Shown piece after piece: positions 44,491 to 52,297 of a stretch of 64,000 nucleotides of DNA. This DNA comes from Sphingomonas sp. CCH21-G11 (GTDB taxonomy: Bacteria > Pseudomonadota > Alphaproteobacteria > Sphingomonadales > Sphingomonadaceae). The notes under the pieces were generated by a model. The model ran no database searches. It was not told where the DNA came from and worked only from the letters and a program-made list of their open reading frames with translations. Where the stretch lies: positions 1 to 64,000 of the forward strand of contig NZ_LSHX01000010.1 in NCBI RefSeq assembly GCF_001555965.1, in the 5' to 3' direction. The position numbers and the translations under genes were made by a program. Each line of letters starts with the position of its first letter. Position 1 is the stretch's first letter.

Positions 44491-44888
44491 GGCGCACCTT
44501 GTTTGTTCGGCTGGATCAGGTCCCACCGATTGCCGAATTTGTCGGCGAGCACGACGACGCGACCATATGCCTCGTGCCGCTCGGGTTCGAGGATGGCGAC
44601 CCCGTTGGACCGCAGCCGCTCGACATCCGTATCAAGGTCCCCGCTTTCGAGGAAAAAGGCGACGCGGCCTGCGGCCTGACGCCCGATCACCGCCCGCTCG
44701 GCATCATCCCTGGCTTCGGCAAGCCTGACGCGCATCCCGCCGGGCGTGCTGATTTCGACCCAGCGATGCCCGGAGACGTGCATCCCGTCCTCGGCGAGCG
44801 AGAAACCCCACTGCCCGGTATAGTGCGCGATCGCGTCACGCATTTCCGGCACGATCACGGTCACCATGAACAATGCGGGGCCGATCAC
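44487..44888 (-). CDS. VOC (glyoxalase-fold) protein
   Basis: A protein of 133 residues using a GTG start that overlaps the acyl-CoA dehydrogenase stop codon (GTGA). It shows the betaalphabetabetabeta repeat pattern of the vicinal oxygen chelate superfamily (VTVIVPEMRDAIAHYTGQWG in the first half, VVVLADKFGNRWDLIQPN at the end). Possible metal ligands are His and Glu in HVSGHRWVEIS and DLIQPN, but the set is incomplete to my eye, so the activity is not predicted. Its embedding in the valine operon suggests a linked but undefined role. Confidence 0.75.
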   Translation of the reverse strand: MIGPALFMVTVIVPEMRDAIAHYTGQWGFSLAEDGMHVSGHRWVEISTPGGMRVRLAEARDDAERAVIGRQAAGRVAFFLESGDLDTDVERLRSNGVAILEPERHEAYGRVVVLADKFGNRWDLIQPNKQGAP

Positions 44889-46027
44889 TGGCGCAACAGG
44901 TCGCGGCCGACGATCATGCGCATCACCTGGTTGGTGCCCTCCAGGATCGAATGGACGCGCAGGTCGCGCCAGAAGCGTTCGATCGGATAGTCCATGAGGT
45001 AGCCATAGCCGCCATGCAGCTGGAGCGCGTCGTTGACCACCTTCGATCCCGTGTCGGTCGCCAGCCGCTTCGCCATCGCGGCAAAGCGCGTCTTGTCGGG
45101 CGCGTTGGCGGTCACCTTCGCGGCCGCGACATAGAGCAGCGCGCGCGCCGCCTCCAGCTCGGTCGCCATGTCGGCCAGCATGAACTGGGTGTTCTGAAAG
45201 TCCGCGATCGCCTGGCCGAACTGCTTCCTGTCCTTCACATAGCCGATCGCTTCATCGAGGCAGCGCTGCGCGCCGCCCAGCGAGCAGGCGCCGATGTTGA
45301 GCCGCCCGCCGTCGAGCCCCATCATCGCGATGCGAAACCCCTCGCCCTCACCGCCCACGAGATTTTCGACGGGCACGCGGACCTCCTCCAGGATCACCTG
45401 GGCGGTGGGCTGCGAATGCCAGCCGAGCTTGCGCTCATTCGCGCCGAAGCTGACACCCGGCATGTCCTTTTCGATCGCCAGGCAACTGATGCCCTTCGGC
45501 CCGTCCTCGCCGGTGCGGCACATGACGAGGTAGAGCTCGTTCTCGCCGCCGCCCGAGATGAACTGCTTGGTGCCGGTAACCACGAAATGGTCGCCGTCGC
45601 GCACCGCCTTGGTCTTGAGCGCGGCGGCGTCGGAGCCCGATGACGGCTCGGTCAGGCAATAGCTGGCGATCCATTCCATGCCGACCAGCTTGGGCAGGTA
45701 TCGCGCCTTGAGGGTCGCGCTGCCGAAGCGGTCGATCATCCACGCCGCCATGTTGTGGATCGAGATGAACGCGCTGGTCGACGGGCAACCATAGGCCATC
45801 GCCTCCATGATCAGCGCCGCCTCCAGCCGGCCCAGCCCGATGCCGCCTGATTCCTCTGACACATAGATTGCGGCAAAGCCGAGCTCCGCCGCCGCGCGGA
45901 TCGTGTCGCGGGGGAAAATGTGCTTCTCGTCCCACTCAGCGGCGAACGGCGTGATGGTATCCGCGGTGAAGCGACGCGCGAGCTCCTGGATCTCGCGCTG
46001 GTCGTCGGTCAGATCAAACTGAGTCAT
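44885..46027 (-). CDS. Acyl-CoA dehydrogenase, probable isobutyryl-CoA dehydrogenase
   Basis: A protein of 380 residues with FAD. Visible signatures are CLTEPSSGSDAAALKTKAVR (the acyl-CoA dehydrogenase motif 1), QFGQAIADFQNTQFMLADM and the C-terminal LQLHGGYGYLMDYPIER region, in which a Glu and the surrounding helix form the active site. In this cluster it likely oxidises isobutyryl-CoA to methacrylyl-CoA. I chose the ATG at 46027 (MTQFDLTDDQ); another ATG two codons upstream is equally possible. The much longer open frame upstream of it is antisense to nothing conserved and is not used. Confidence 0.92.
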   Translation of the reverse strand: MTQFDLTDDQREIQELARRFTADTITPFAAEWDEKHIFPRDTIRAAAELGFAAIYVSEESGGIGLGRLEAALIMEAMAYGCPSTSAFISIHNMAAWMIDRFGSATLKARYLPKLVGMEWIASYCLTEPSSGSDAAALKTKAVRDGDHFVVTGTKQFISGGGENELYLVMCRTGEDGPKGISCLAIEKDMPGVSFGANERKLGWHSQPTAQVILEEVRVPVENLVGGEGEGFRIAMMGLDGGRLNIGACSLGGAQRCLDEAIGYVKDRKQFGQAIADFQNTQFMLADMATELEAARALLYVAAAKVTANAPDKTRFAAMAKRLATDTGSKVVNDALQLHGGYGYLMDYPIERFWRDLRVHSILEGTNQVMRMIVGRDLLRQ

Positions 46028-46035
46028 GCCCATCC

Positions 46036-46422
46036 CTATTTCGCTGTTCGCGCGCGGAGCCAAGCCCGCGCCTCGTCCATGTCCAGAAAGACGCGGACAT
46101 TGTCGCGCTTCATTACCCGTTCGGCCTGGAGCTTGTTGAGCGCGGAGCCGACGACGATCGCGGTCGGCCATGGCTCGCGCCCGGGGCCAGCCAGCCGAAT
46201 CCGCGCCAGCACCGCACCGACTTCCTCCGACTGGACGGGGAACCCGCGCGAATCGCTCAGCGTCCCGGCACATTTTTCGGCCAGACGCAGGTCGCGGCTC
46301 GCATCCTGCAGCGCGGCTTCGAACGCCAGCGCGATGGGCAGCGTCCAGAATCCACTCAGACGGAGGAACAGGATCGGGTCCCGCGGATCGAACCGAATGT
46401 CGAAATGCTCGGCAGTGTTCAT
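46036..46422 (-). CDS. STAS-like (SpoIIAA-type) hypothetical protein
   Basis: A protein of 128 residues with no signal peptide. The pattern PILFLRLSGFWTLPIALAFE, WPTAIVVGSALNKLQAERV and VRVFLDMDEARAWL resembles the alternating strand/helix order of SpoIIAA/STAS-like domains. It overlaps the upstream deacetylase gene by four bases (ATGA). The role is unknown; it may be regulatory. Confidence 0.65.
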   Translation of the reverse strand: MNTAEHFDIRFDPRDPILFLRLSGFWTLPIALAFEAALQDASRDLRLAEKCAGTLSDSRGFPVQSEEVGAVLARIRLAGPGREPWPTAIVVGSALNKLQAERVMKRDNVRVFLDMDEARAWLRARTAK

Positions 46423-47360
46423 AGCGCGGCCTCCTGCAGCACACGCTGGCGGAACAGCCTGGCACCGATTTCAGGATCGTCGCGGTCGTACCAGCGGGGT
46501 GCGGGCAGCCCCTTTTCCCACGCCAGCATCTCGGTACGCGTCCCGTTGGCGGACGGCGTGTCGGGCGCGAGGCGGGCGATCGGATCGGCAAAGGCGGCGT
46601 CGGCGGTGATGATCGTCCAGCCCTTTGCGCGCAAGGCCCTGACAAGATCGGGCAGCCATAGCGCCGCAAGGTCGGTTTCGTGCATCAGCATGACGTGCGC
46701 GGGGGAGCGGCCGAGGGTCTGGCGAGCGAGACCGTCATAATATTCCGCCGCGCCGACCAGGGTCTCGACATAGAGGTCGCGCAGCGCGGCGCGGTCGATC
46801 CGCTTGCCGGCTTCCTTTGCCTGCACCGCCAGCATCTCGAAATTCCAGTCCGAACCATCGGTGGTGACATAGGCATTGAGCAGGCCGCGCGCCGCCAGGC
46901 CCGCGCGCACCGCGTCCCGCTTCGCCTTGTCCTTGCCGCCTTCGTCCAGATAGGGAAAGCGGAACCAGGGACGATAGCCGGGTCGCCCCTTCAGCCACGC
47001 CTGCGAACGGTCGATGCCGGCGAGATAAGCGTCCGCGCGCGTCGCGCGCAGCGCCGGATGCGCGAAGCTGTGGTCGGCGATGACATGGCCTGCGGCAACA
47101 TAGGCGGCGATGTGGCGCTCGCCGTCGCCGCGATCGGGCTTGCCGACATTGCCCGGGATGACGAAAAACGCCGCCTGCCGCACGCCCGCCGCCTTGAGCG
47201 CGGCGATCAGACGCCTGGTTCGCTGGTCGGGGGTCAGGAAGGCGCCGGGCTGGCGCGGCACATCGTCAAAGGTCAGCGCGATACGTTTGTCCTGCGCCTG
47301 CGCAGGCGCACCGAACGCGAAAAGCGCGATCAGCAGCAGGATGACCTGGCGCACGATCAT
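46419..47360 (-). CDS. Secreted polysaccharide deacetylase
   Basis: A protein of 313 residues with a signal peptide (MIVRQVILLLIALFAFGAPAQA). The NodB homology domain begins at KRIALTFDDVPRQPG (the first catalytic Asp pair), with the metal-binding motif in ADHSFAHPAL and the later WFRFPYLDEG. These enzymes remove acetyl groups from N-acetylglucosamine in chitin, peptidoglycan or exopolysaccharide. Its start overlaps the mmsA stop (ATGA), so it is translated together with valine-degradation enzymes, an odd combination. Confidence 0.88.
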   Translation of the reverse strand: MIVRQVILLLIALFAFGAPAQAQDKRIALTFDDVPRQPGAFLTPDQRTRRLIAALKAAGVRQAAFFVIPGNVGKPDRGDGERHIAAYVAAGHVIADHSFAHPALRATRADAYLAGIDRSQAWLKGRPGYRPWFRFPYLDEGGKDKAKRDAVRAGLAARGLLNAYVTTDGSDWNFEMLAVQAKEAGKRIDRAALRDLYVETLVGAAEYYDGLARQTLGRSPAHVMLMHETDLAALWLPDLVRALRAKGWTIITADAAFADPIARLAPDTPSANGTRTEMLAWEKGLPAPRWYDRDDPEIGARLFRQRVLQEAAL

Positions 47361-48853
47361 CCCATCGTCGGGATCACGAACGCGTTGCTGCCGTCGGGCG
47401 CGCCGTCGGGCCAGCGTTGCGTCACCGTCTTCACCTTGGTCCAGAAGCGGACACCCTCCATCCCGTGCTGGTTGGTGTCGCCGAACGCGCTGCGCTTCCA
47501 CCCGCCGAACGTATGATAGGCGACCGGCACCGGGATCGGCACGTTGATGCCGACCATGCCGACATTCACCCGAGCGGCGAATTCGCGTGCAGCATGGCCG
47601 TTGCGGGTGAAGATCGCGACGCCGTTGCCATATTGGTGGGCGCTGGGCAGCCGCACCGCGTCCTCAAAGTCCGCTGCCCGGACAATCTGGAGTACGGGAC
47701 CGAAGATTTCCTCGCGATAGCTCGCCATGTCCGGGGTCACCCGGTCGAACAGGCTGGGGCCGATGAAGAAGCCCTGTTCGTGACCCTGGAGCGTGAAGCC
47801 GCGGCCGTCGATCACCAGCTCCGCGCCCTCGTCGACGCCGGTCTGGATCCAGTCCTCGACGCGTTTTTTGTGCGCAGCATTTACCACCGGGCCGTAATGC
47901 GCCTCCGCATCGGTCGACACGCCCACCCGCAGCGCATGAATTGCCGGAATCAGCTTTTCGCGGAGCCGGTCGGCCGTCTGCGCGCCCACCGGCACCACCA
48001 CCGGCAGCGCCATGCAGCGTTCGCCCGCGCTGCCGAATGCCGCACCGGCGAGATCGGCGACGACCTGGTCAAGGTCGGCATCGGGCATGACGATGCCGTG
48101 GTTCTTCGCGCCACCCATCGCCTGCACGCGTTTGCCCGCAGCGACGCCGCGCCGATAAACATAATGCGCGATGTCCGACGATCCCACGAAGCTGACCGCC
48201 CCGATCGCGGGGTGGTCGAGGATCGCGTCGACCATCTCCTTGTCGCCATGCACGACCTGAAGCACGCCCTCGGGCAGCCCGGCCTCGCGCATGAGTTCGG
48301 CGAGGCGCACCGGCACGCTGGGGTCGCGTTCCGACGGCTTGAGGATGAAGGCGTTGCCGCACGCGATCGCGACACCGAACATCCACATCGGGATCATCGC
48401 CGGAAAATTGAACGGGGTGATGCCGGCACCGATGCCCAGCGGCTGGCGCATCGAATAGACGTCGATGCCCGGCCCGGCACCCTGGGTATATTCGCCCTTC
48501 AGAACGTGGGGGATGCCGCAGGCGAATTCGATGACCTCCAGCCCACGCTGGATGTCGCCCCTCGCATCCGCGATCACCTTGCCATGTTCGGAGGACAGCA
48601 TGTGGGCGAGCGCGTCCATGTTCGCCTCGACCAGTTCCTTGAAGCGGAACATGACGCGCGCCCGGCGCTGCGGGTTGGTCGCCGCCCAGCCGGGCTGCGC
48701 CGCCTGTGCCGCGGCGACCGCGGCGTCGAGCACCGCCTGATCGCCCAGCACGACATGCGCCTGCACCGCGCCCGAATTTGGGTCGAATACCTCGCCACGG
48801 CGAGTCGCCGCGCCGCCGGGCTGGCTGACGACGAAATGGTCGATCACATGCAT
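47357..48853 (-). CDS. mmsA: Methylmalonate-semialdehyde dehydrogenase (CoA-acylating)
   Basis: A protein of 498 residues. The aldehyde dehydrogenase catalytic Cys is in the GSAGERCMALPVVVPV stretch, near residue 285, and the NAD-binding loop GSSDIAHYVYRRG is present. The C-terminal NVGMVGINVPIPVPVAYHTF is diagnostic of the MmsA branch. It converts methylmalonate semialdehyde to propionyl-CoA, the last step of valine degradation. ATG at 48853 has GGAGAG upstream. It is the first gene of the minus-strand cluster that runs to mmsB. Confidence 0.95.
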   Translation of the reverse strand: MHVIDHFVVSQPGGAATRRGEVFDPNSGAVQAHVVLGDQAVLDAAVAAAQAAQPGWAATNPQRRARVMFRFKELVEANMDALAHMLSSEHGKVIADARGDIQRGLEVIEFACGIPHVLKGEYTQGAGPGIDVYSMRQPLGIGAGITPFNFPAMIPMWMFGVAIACGNAFILKPSERDPSVPVRLAELMREAGLPEGVLQVVHGDKEMVDAILDHPAIGAVSFVGSSDIAHYVYRRGVAAGKRVQAMGGAKNHGIVMPDADLDQVVADLAGAAFGSAGERCMALPVVVPVGAQTADRLREKLIPAIHALRVGVSTDAEAHYGPVVNAAHKKRVEDWIQTGVDEGAELVIDGRGFTLQGHEQGFFIGPSLFDRVTPDMASYREEIFGPVLQIVRAADFEDAVRLPSAHQYGNGVAIFTRNGHAAREFAARVNVGMVGINVPIPVPVAYHTFGGWKRSAFGDTNQHGMEGVRFWTKVKTVTQRWPDGAPDGSNAFVIPTMG

Positions 48854-48943
48854 CAAACTCTCCAGCGGGCTTTCGCGTTCGGCCGTTATGGCTCTTTGCT
48901 CGGGCTTTTGCCCAGCGGGGGCGGCATTACAAGCCTTGCGCGC

Positions 48944-50086
48944 TCACAACTTCCGCAAAATCGCGGCAAATTGCTCCACATCGCGTGCGGTCTGGTACAG
49001 GCCAAAGCCGATCCGCAGCACGTCGCCACGCACGTCGGTGATGACGCCGTCCGCCAGCAGCGCCGCCTGCCAGCGTGGCGCGTCGGGATGGCGCAGCGCC
49101 ATGAAGCGTTCCGTCCCGGTCCCGGGCGGGTTGAGCCATTCGGCCTCGCCGAGCGCGGTCGCGGGCAACCCGGCACGGAGCTGATCGCGCAGCATGATCG
49201 CATGCGCGGTGATCGCGCGCGTATCCAGCCCCTCATCCGCCAGCATGTCGCGCACCGCGACGAAGCGGTATAGACCCGACGGATCGAAGGTCGCCCCCAT
49301 GAACCGCCGCGCGTCGGGGGCAAAGCCGATCCGGCCCGGCGGTGCGGCCAGATCCTCGAACTCGGCATACCAGCCGGTGATCCCCGGGCGCGGCACATGG
49401 CCCGGCGGCGCGTGCATGATCGCCACACCCTCCCCTGCCATCGCGTATTTATAGCCACCGGCGAGGTAAAAGACCCTGTCGGCAAGGGGGGCGAGGTCGG
49501 TTTCGACCGCCATGAAGCCGTGATAGCCGTCGACGACCACCCATGGCCCTTCGGGCCGCGCCAGCGCCGCCACCGGCGCAAGATCGCCGGCCAGCCGGCC
49601 AGTGCCGAACATCACCTGGCTGACCAGAATGATGTCAGGCGCGAAAGCGCCGGTACGCGCGACGATCCCGTCCGTCCCTTCGCCCGCGGGCACGCGCGCC
49701 ACGATCGCCTCCCCCGATTCCTCCCAGCGCAATGCCTGGCGGCGAAAGCTGTGGAACTCGCCATCGCTGGTCAGGATGCGCACCGGACGGTGCGGCACGC
49801 TCAGGATCAGGCGGACGAGGAAATCGTGCGTGTTGCCCGCGAACACGACGGTCGCGGGGTCGGGCAGGTTGAGCTCGGCCGCGACGTGCGCCTGTGCCGC
49901 CGGCCACAGTTCGTCCAGCACGCGGTCCCATTTGCGATCGGCGAGCCGCGCAGCATCGGTCCAGGCGGCGAGCTGGCCGACATAGCTCGCGTCGGGCCAC
50001 AGATGGTGGCTGTGCGCGGCGAAGTGCAGCCGTTCGGGATCGGCGGCGATCGCGCGCTGGAACAGATGCTTGTAACTGGCGGTCAC
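48944..50086 (-). CDS. Class V aminotransferase-fold PLP enzyme, kynureninase-like
   Basis: A protein of 380 residues using a GTG start that overlaps the tryptophan dioxygenase stop (GTGA), so the two are coupled. The PLP-pyridine Asp is in VVVDGYHGFM and the Schiff-base Lys in LAGGYKYAMAGEG. Adjacency to tryptophan 2,3-dioxygenase points to kynureninase (kynU), but the Lys region differs from the usual SYKY-N-GPG form, so a distinct class V enzyme is possible. A kynurenine formamidase gene is not visible in the window. Confidence 0.78.
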   Translation of the reverse strand: MTASYKHLFQRAIAADPERLHFAAHSHHLWPDASYVGQLAAWTDAARLADRKWDRVLDELWPAAQAHVAAELNLPDPATVVFAGNTHDFLVRLILSVPHRPVRILTSDGEFHSFRRQALRWEESGEAIVARVPAGEGTDGIVARTGAFAPDIILVSQVMFGTGRLAGDLAPVAALARPEGPWVVVDGYHGFMAVETDLAPLADRVFYLAGGYKYAMAGEGVAIMHAPPGHVPRPGITGWYAEFEDLAAPPGRIGFAPDARRFMGATFDPSGLYRFVAVRDMLADEGLDTRAITAHAIMLRDQLRAGLPATALGEAEWLNPPGTGTERFMALRHPDAPRWQAALLADGVITDVRGDVLRIGFGLYQTARDVEQFAAILRKL

Positions 50087-50850
50087 AACAGTGTCCGCAG
50101 CGACCAGAGTTCGGGAAAGGCACGCTTGCGCAGCGTCGATTCGAGATAGGGGACGCCGGCGGTCCCGCCGGTGCCGCGCTTGCCACCGATGATGCGGCTG
50201 ACCGTCAGGACATGCTTGTGCCGCCACGCCGCCAGCGCATCATCCAGGTCGACCAGCTTTTCCGCGAGCTGATAAAGCCCCCACCAGCGTTCGGTCTCGC
50301 GATACACCTGCGCCCACGCCGCCTCGACCTGGGGATCGGGGACATAGGGCTGCGTCCAGTCGCGCGCCAGCGCGGTGTCGGGAAGCGCAAACCCGGCGCG
50401 GGCGAGCGCGGCGTTCGCCTCGTCCCACACGCTCGGCCGGGCAGCGGCGGCGGCGGTCAGCGGCCCGTGGCGCGCGCCCTCGCGGATCCCCAGCATCACT
50501 TCGACGGCGCGGAACTGGTCGGATTGGAAGCCCGAGCTGGTGCCCAGCACATGGCGAAAGCGCGTGTAGTCGGACGGGGTCATGGTCGCCAGCACATCCC
50601 AGGACAGCGTCATCACCGACTGGATGCGCGAGACCCGCGCCAGGCTTTTATAGGCTTCGACCAGCCGATCCCCGCCGATCAGGTCGAGCGTCAGGGTCAG
50701 CTCCGCGATCGCCTGCTTCAGCCACAGTTCCTTGGTCTGATGGATGATGATGAACAGCAGCTCGTCATGACGATCGGAAATCGCATGCTGCGCGGTCAGG
50801 ATCTGGTCGAGCGCAAGATAGCGATCATAGGTCATCGGGGGTTCGGTCAT
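50083..50850 (-). CDS. kynA: Tryptophan 2,3-dioxygenase
   Basis: A heme enzyme of 255 residues that opens the indole ring of tryptophan to N-formylkynurenine. Signature stretches: MTYDRYLALDQILTAQ, LLFIIIHQTKELWLKQAI (with the distal-pocket residues), and SGFQSDQFRAVEVMLG. The heme-ligand His is likely in WRHKHVLTVSRIIG. Its ATG overlaps the stop of gspK (ATGA), so it is translated in one chain with T2SS pseudopilin genes. Confidence 0.95.
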   Translation of the reverse strand: MTEPPMTYDRYLALDQILTAQHAISDRHDELLFIIIHQTKELWLKQAIAELTLTLDLIGGDRLVEAYKSLARVSRIQSVMTLSWDVLATMTPSDYTRFRHVLGTSSGFQSDQFRAVEVMLGIREGARHGPLTAAAAARPSVWDEANAALARAGFALPDTALARDWTQPYVPDPQVEAAWAQVYRETERWWGLYQLAEKLVDLDDALAAWRHKHVLTVSRIIGGKRGTGGTAGVPYLESTLRKRAFPELWSLRTLL

Positions 50851-51731
50851 CCGGCGTCGCGCTCCGATCGCGGCGCAGCGGCAGGAACCGCCGCGTTGCG
50901 CCAGCGCGCGACGGGAACGACCTCATCGCCATCGGCACCCCGCCGTCGCTGAATCAGCGTCGCCAGCTGCTGGCGGGTGTCGCCGATCGTCGCCCGCGTC
51001 CATACCCAGAATGTGTCGGAGGAAAAGCGCGTGCCGGCGGGCGGCGAGAGCTGGGCATCGGCGAAATCGCTCAGCACCAGCTGGCCGTTGCGTGCACGGA
51101 TCGCCAGCAGCCGTTCGGCCGCCGCATTGTCGGGAAACAGATAGCGCAGCATCTCCGGCGTGGCGGCATTCAGGTTGATCGCCGTGTCGCCCGGCAGGGC
51201 GGTCACCAGCCGCTCCAGCCGTGCCGCGACATCCGGGGCCACCCCCGCCAGCCGCAGCGGGCGCAGATCGCTGACCGGGCCATATTGGCGAACGAACCCG
51301 ATCGCCTGGATGATCTCGTCGCGCGACAGGCCAGCATAGGTGCCGATATTCTCGAACATCGTCACCGCACCCGCATCGCCGCTCAGCACATTGTTGATGT
51401 TGAACCGGTCCTGCGCGTCGGCGATCGCAAGCTCGAAACTGCCGCCGTCGATCTCGACGCGCTGCTGCGCGACGGCACCCCAGGGTTCGCCGCGATAATC
51501 GACGTCGGCGGCGTCCGCCACGTCACGGCGCAGCGCGGCGAGCGCCGACAATTCGCCGCCGCGCGCGATCGCCGCCGCGCGCGCCGCTTCGCGCCCGCGC
51601 AGCCCCTGATCCAGTGCAAGCTCCTCGCGGTTGATCATCAACAGCACCAGCCCCGCCGCGATGGCGACGAACAGCAGGACGTTGATCAGGATCATGCCCT
51701 GCTCGCCGGGCGGGCGGCTCCCATGCGTCAT
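50847..51731 (-). CDS. gspK: Type II secretion minor pseudopilin GspK
   Basis: A protein of 294 residues. The prepilin-like N-terminus (EQGMILINVLLFVAIAAGLV, a hydrophobic helix right after the leader Gly) and the typical large GspK body with DAQDRFNINNVLSG and the C-terminal helix-hairpin-helix-like repeats (INLNAATPEMLRYLF) are present. GspK caps the pseudopilus tip with GspI and GspJ. The start at 51731 overlaps the gspJ stop (ATGA). Confidence 0.88.
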   Translation of the reverse strand: MTHGSRPPGEQGMILINVLLFVAIAAGLVLLMINREELALDQGLRGREAARAAAIARGGELSALAALRRDVADAADVDYRGEPWGAVAQQRVEIDGGSFELAIADAQDRFNINNVLSGDAGAVTMFENIGTYAGLSRDEIIQAIGFVRQYGPVSDLRPLRLAGVAPDVAARLERLVTALPGDTAINLNAATPEMLRYLFPDNAAAERLLAIRARNGQLVLSDFADAQLSPPAGTRFSSDTFWVWTRATIGDTRQQLATLIQRRRGADGDEVVPVARWRNAAVPAAAPRSERDAG

Positions 51732-52297
51732 TGTTCGCCCCCGACGCGTGGTCGCGCCGGCAGCGCGACGATCCGGCGCAGCAGGCCCTGTGGCCCGCTG
51801 CCCGGGGCAAGCGTCACCTCCATCTCGATCGCGCGCGGCCAGCGTTCGGCACTGTCGGGATCGGGTGGCCATGCGGTGCGCCAATCCTGATCGAGATAAC
51901 GCCACCGCGCCGCGGCGATCCCGGGAAGCACCAATTGCGGCCGGCCGGCGACCACGCGGAACAGCCCGCCGGCCGCGCTTTGATAGCGAATAGGCAATGG
52001 CGGCCCACCCTGACCGGGTGCGACGCGCATGAACGAAACCGCCGCGGCATCGCCGGCAATCGGGCCGTTGGTCACCTGATCCAGGTCGCTCGCCACGGCG
52101 AACATCGCGCGATTGACCTGCGCCATGCGATCGAGCCGCGCTTCGGTGCGGCGCTGGACGCCCAGGATGCCGTCGACCATGGCGATGCCCGCCACCGCGA
52201 TCAGCGCGAACAGGCCGAGCGAGATGACCAGCTCGATCAGCGTAAAGCCGGCGCTGGCATGTTCGGGAAGCTCATGCGTGGTCGGACGCTCGCTCAT
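51728..52297 (-). CDS. gspJ: Type II secretion minor pseudopilin GspJ
   Basis: A protein of 189 residues. The type IV prepilin cleavage site is clear (SAGFTLIELVISLGLFALIA, with Glu at +5 of the mature protein). The body continues with RRTEARLDRMAQVNRAMFAV, typical of GspJ. It is part of the tip complex. It overlaps the upstream periplasmic-binding gene by four bases. Confidence 0.9.
   Translation of the reverse strand: MSERPTTHELPEHASAGFTLIELVISLGLFALIAVAGIAMVDGILGVQRRTEARLDRMAQVNRAMFAVASDLDQVTNGPIAGDAAAVSFMRVAPGQGGPPLPIRYQSAAGGLFRVVAGRPQLVLPGIAAARWRYLDQDWRTAWPPDPDSAERWPRAIEMEVTLAPGSGPQGLLRRIVALPARPRVGGEQ

Noticed and set aside
44885..46669. Acyl-CoA dehydrogenase extended to 594 residues
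   Set aside because: The extra N-terminus overlaps the STAS-like and deacetylase genes and has shadow-like composition; the normal start at 46027 gives the family length.
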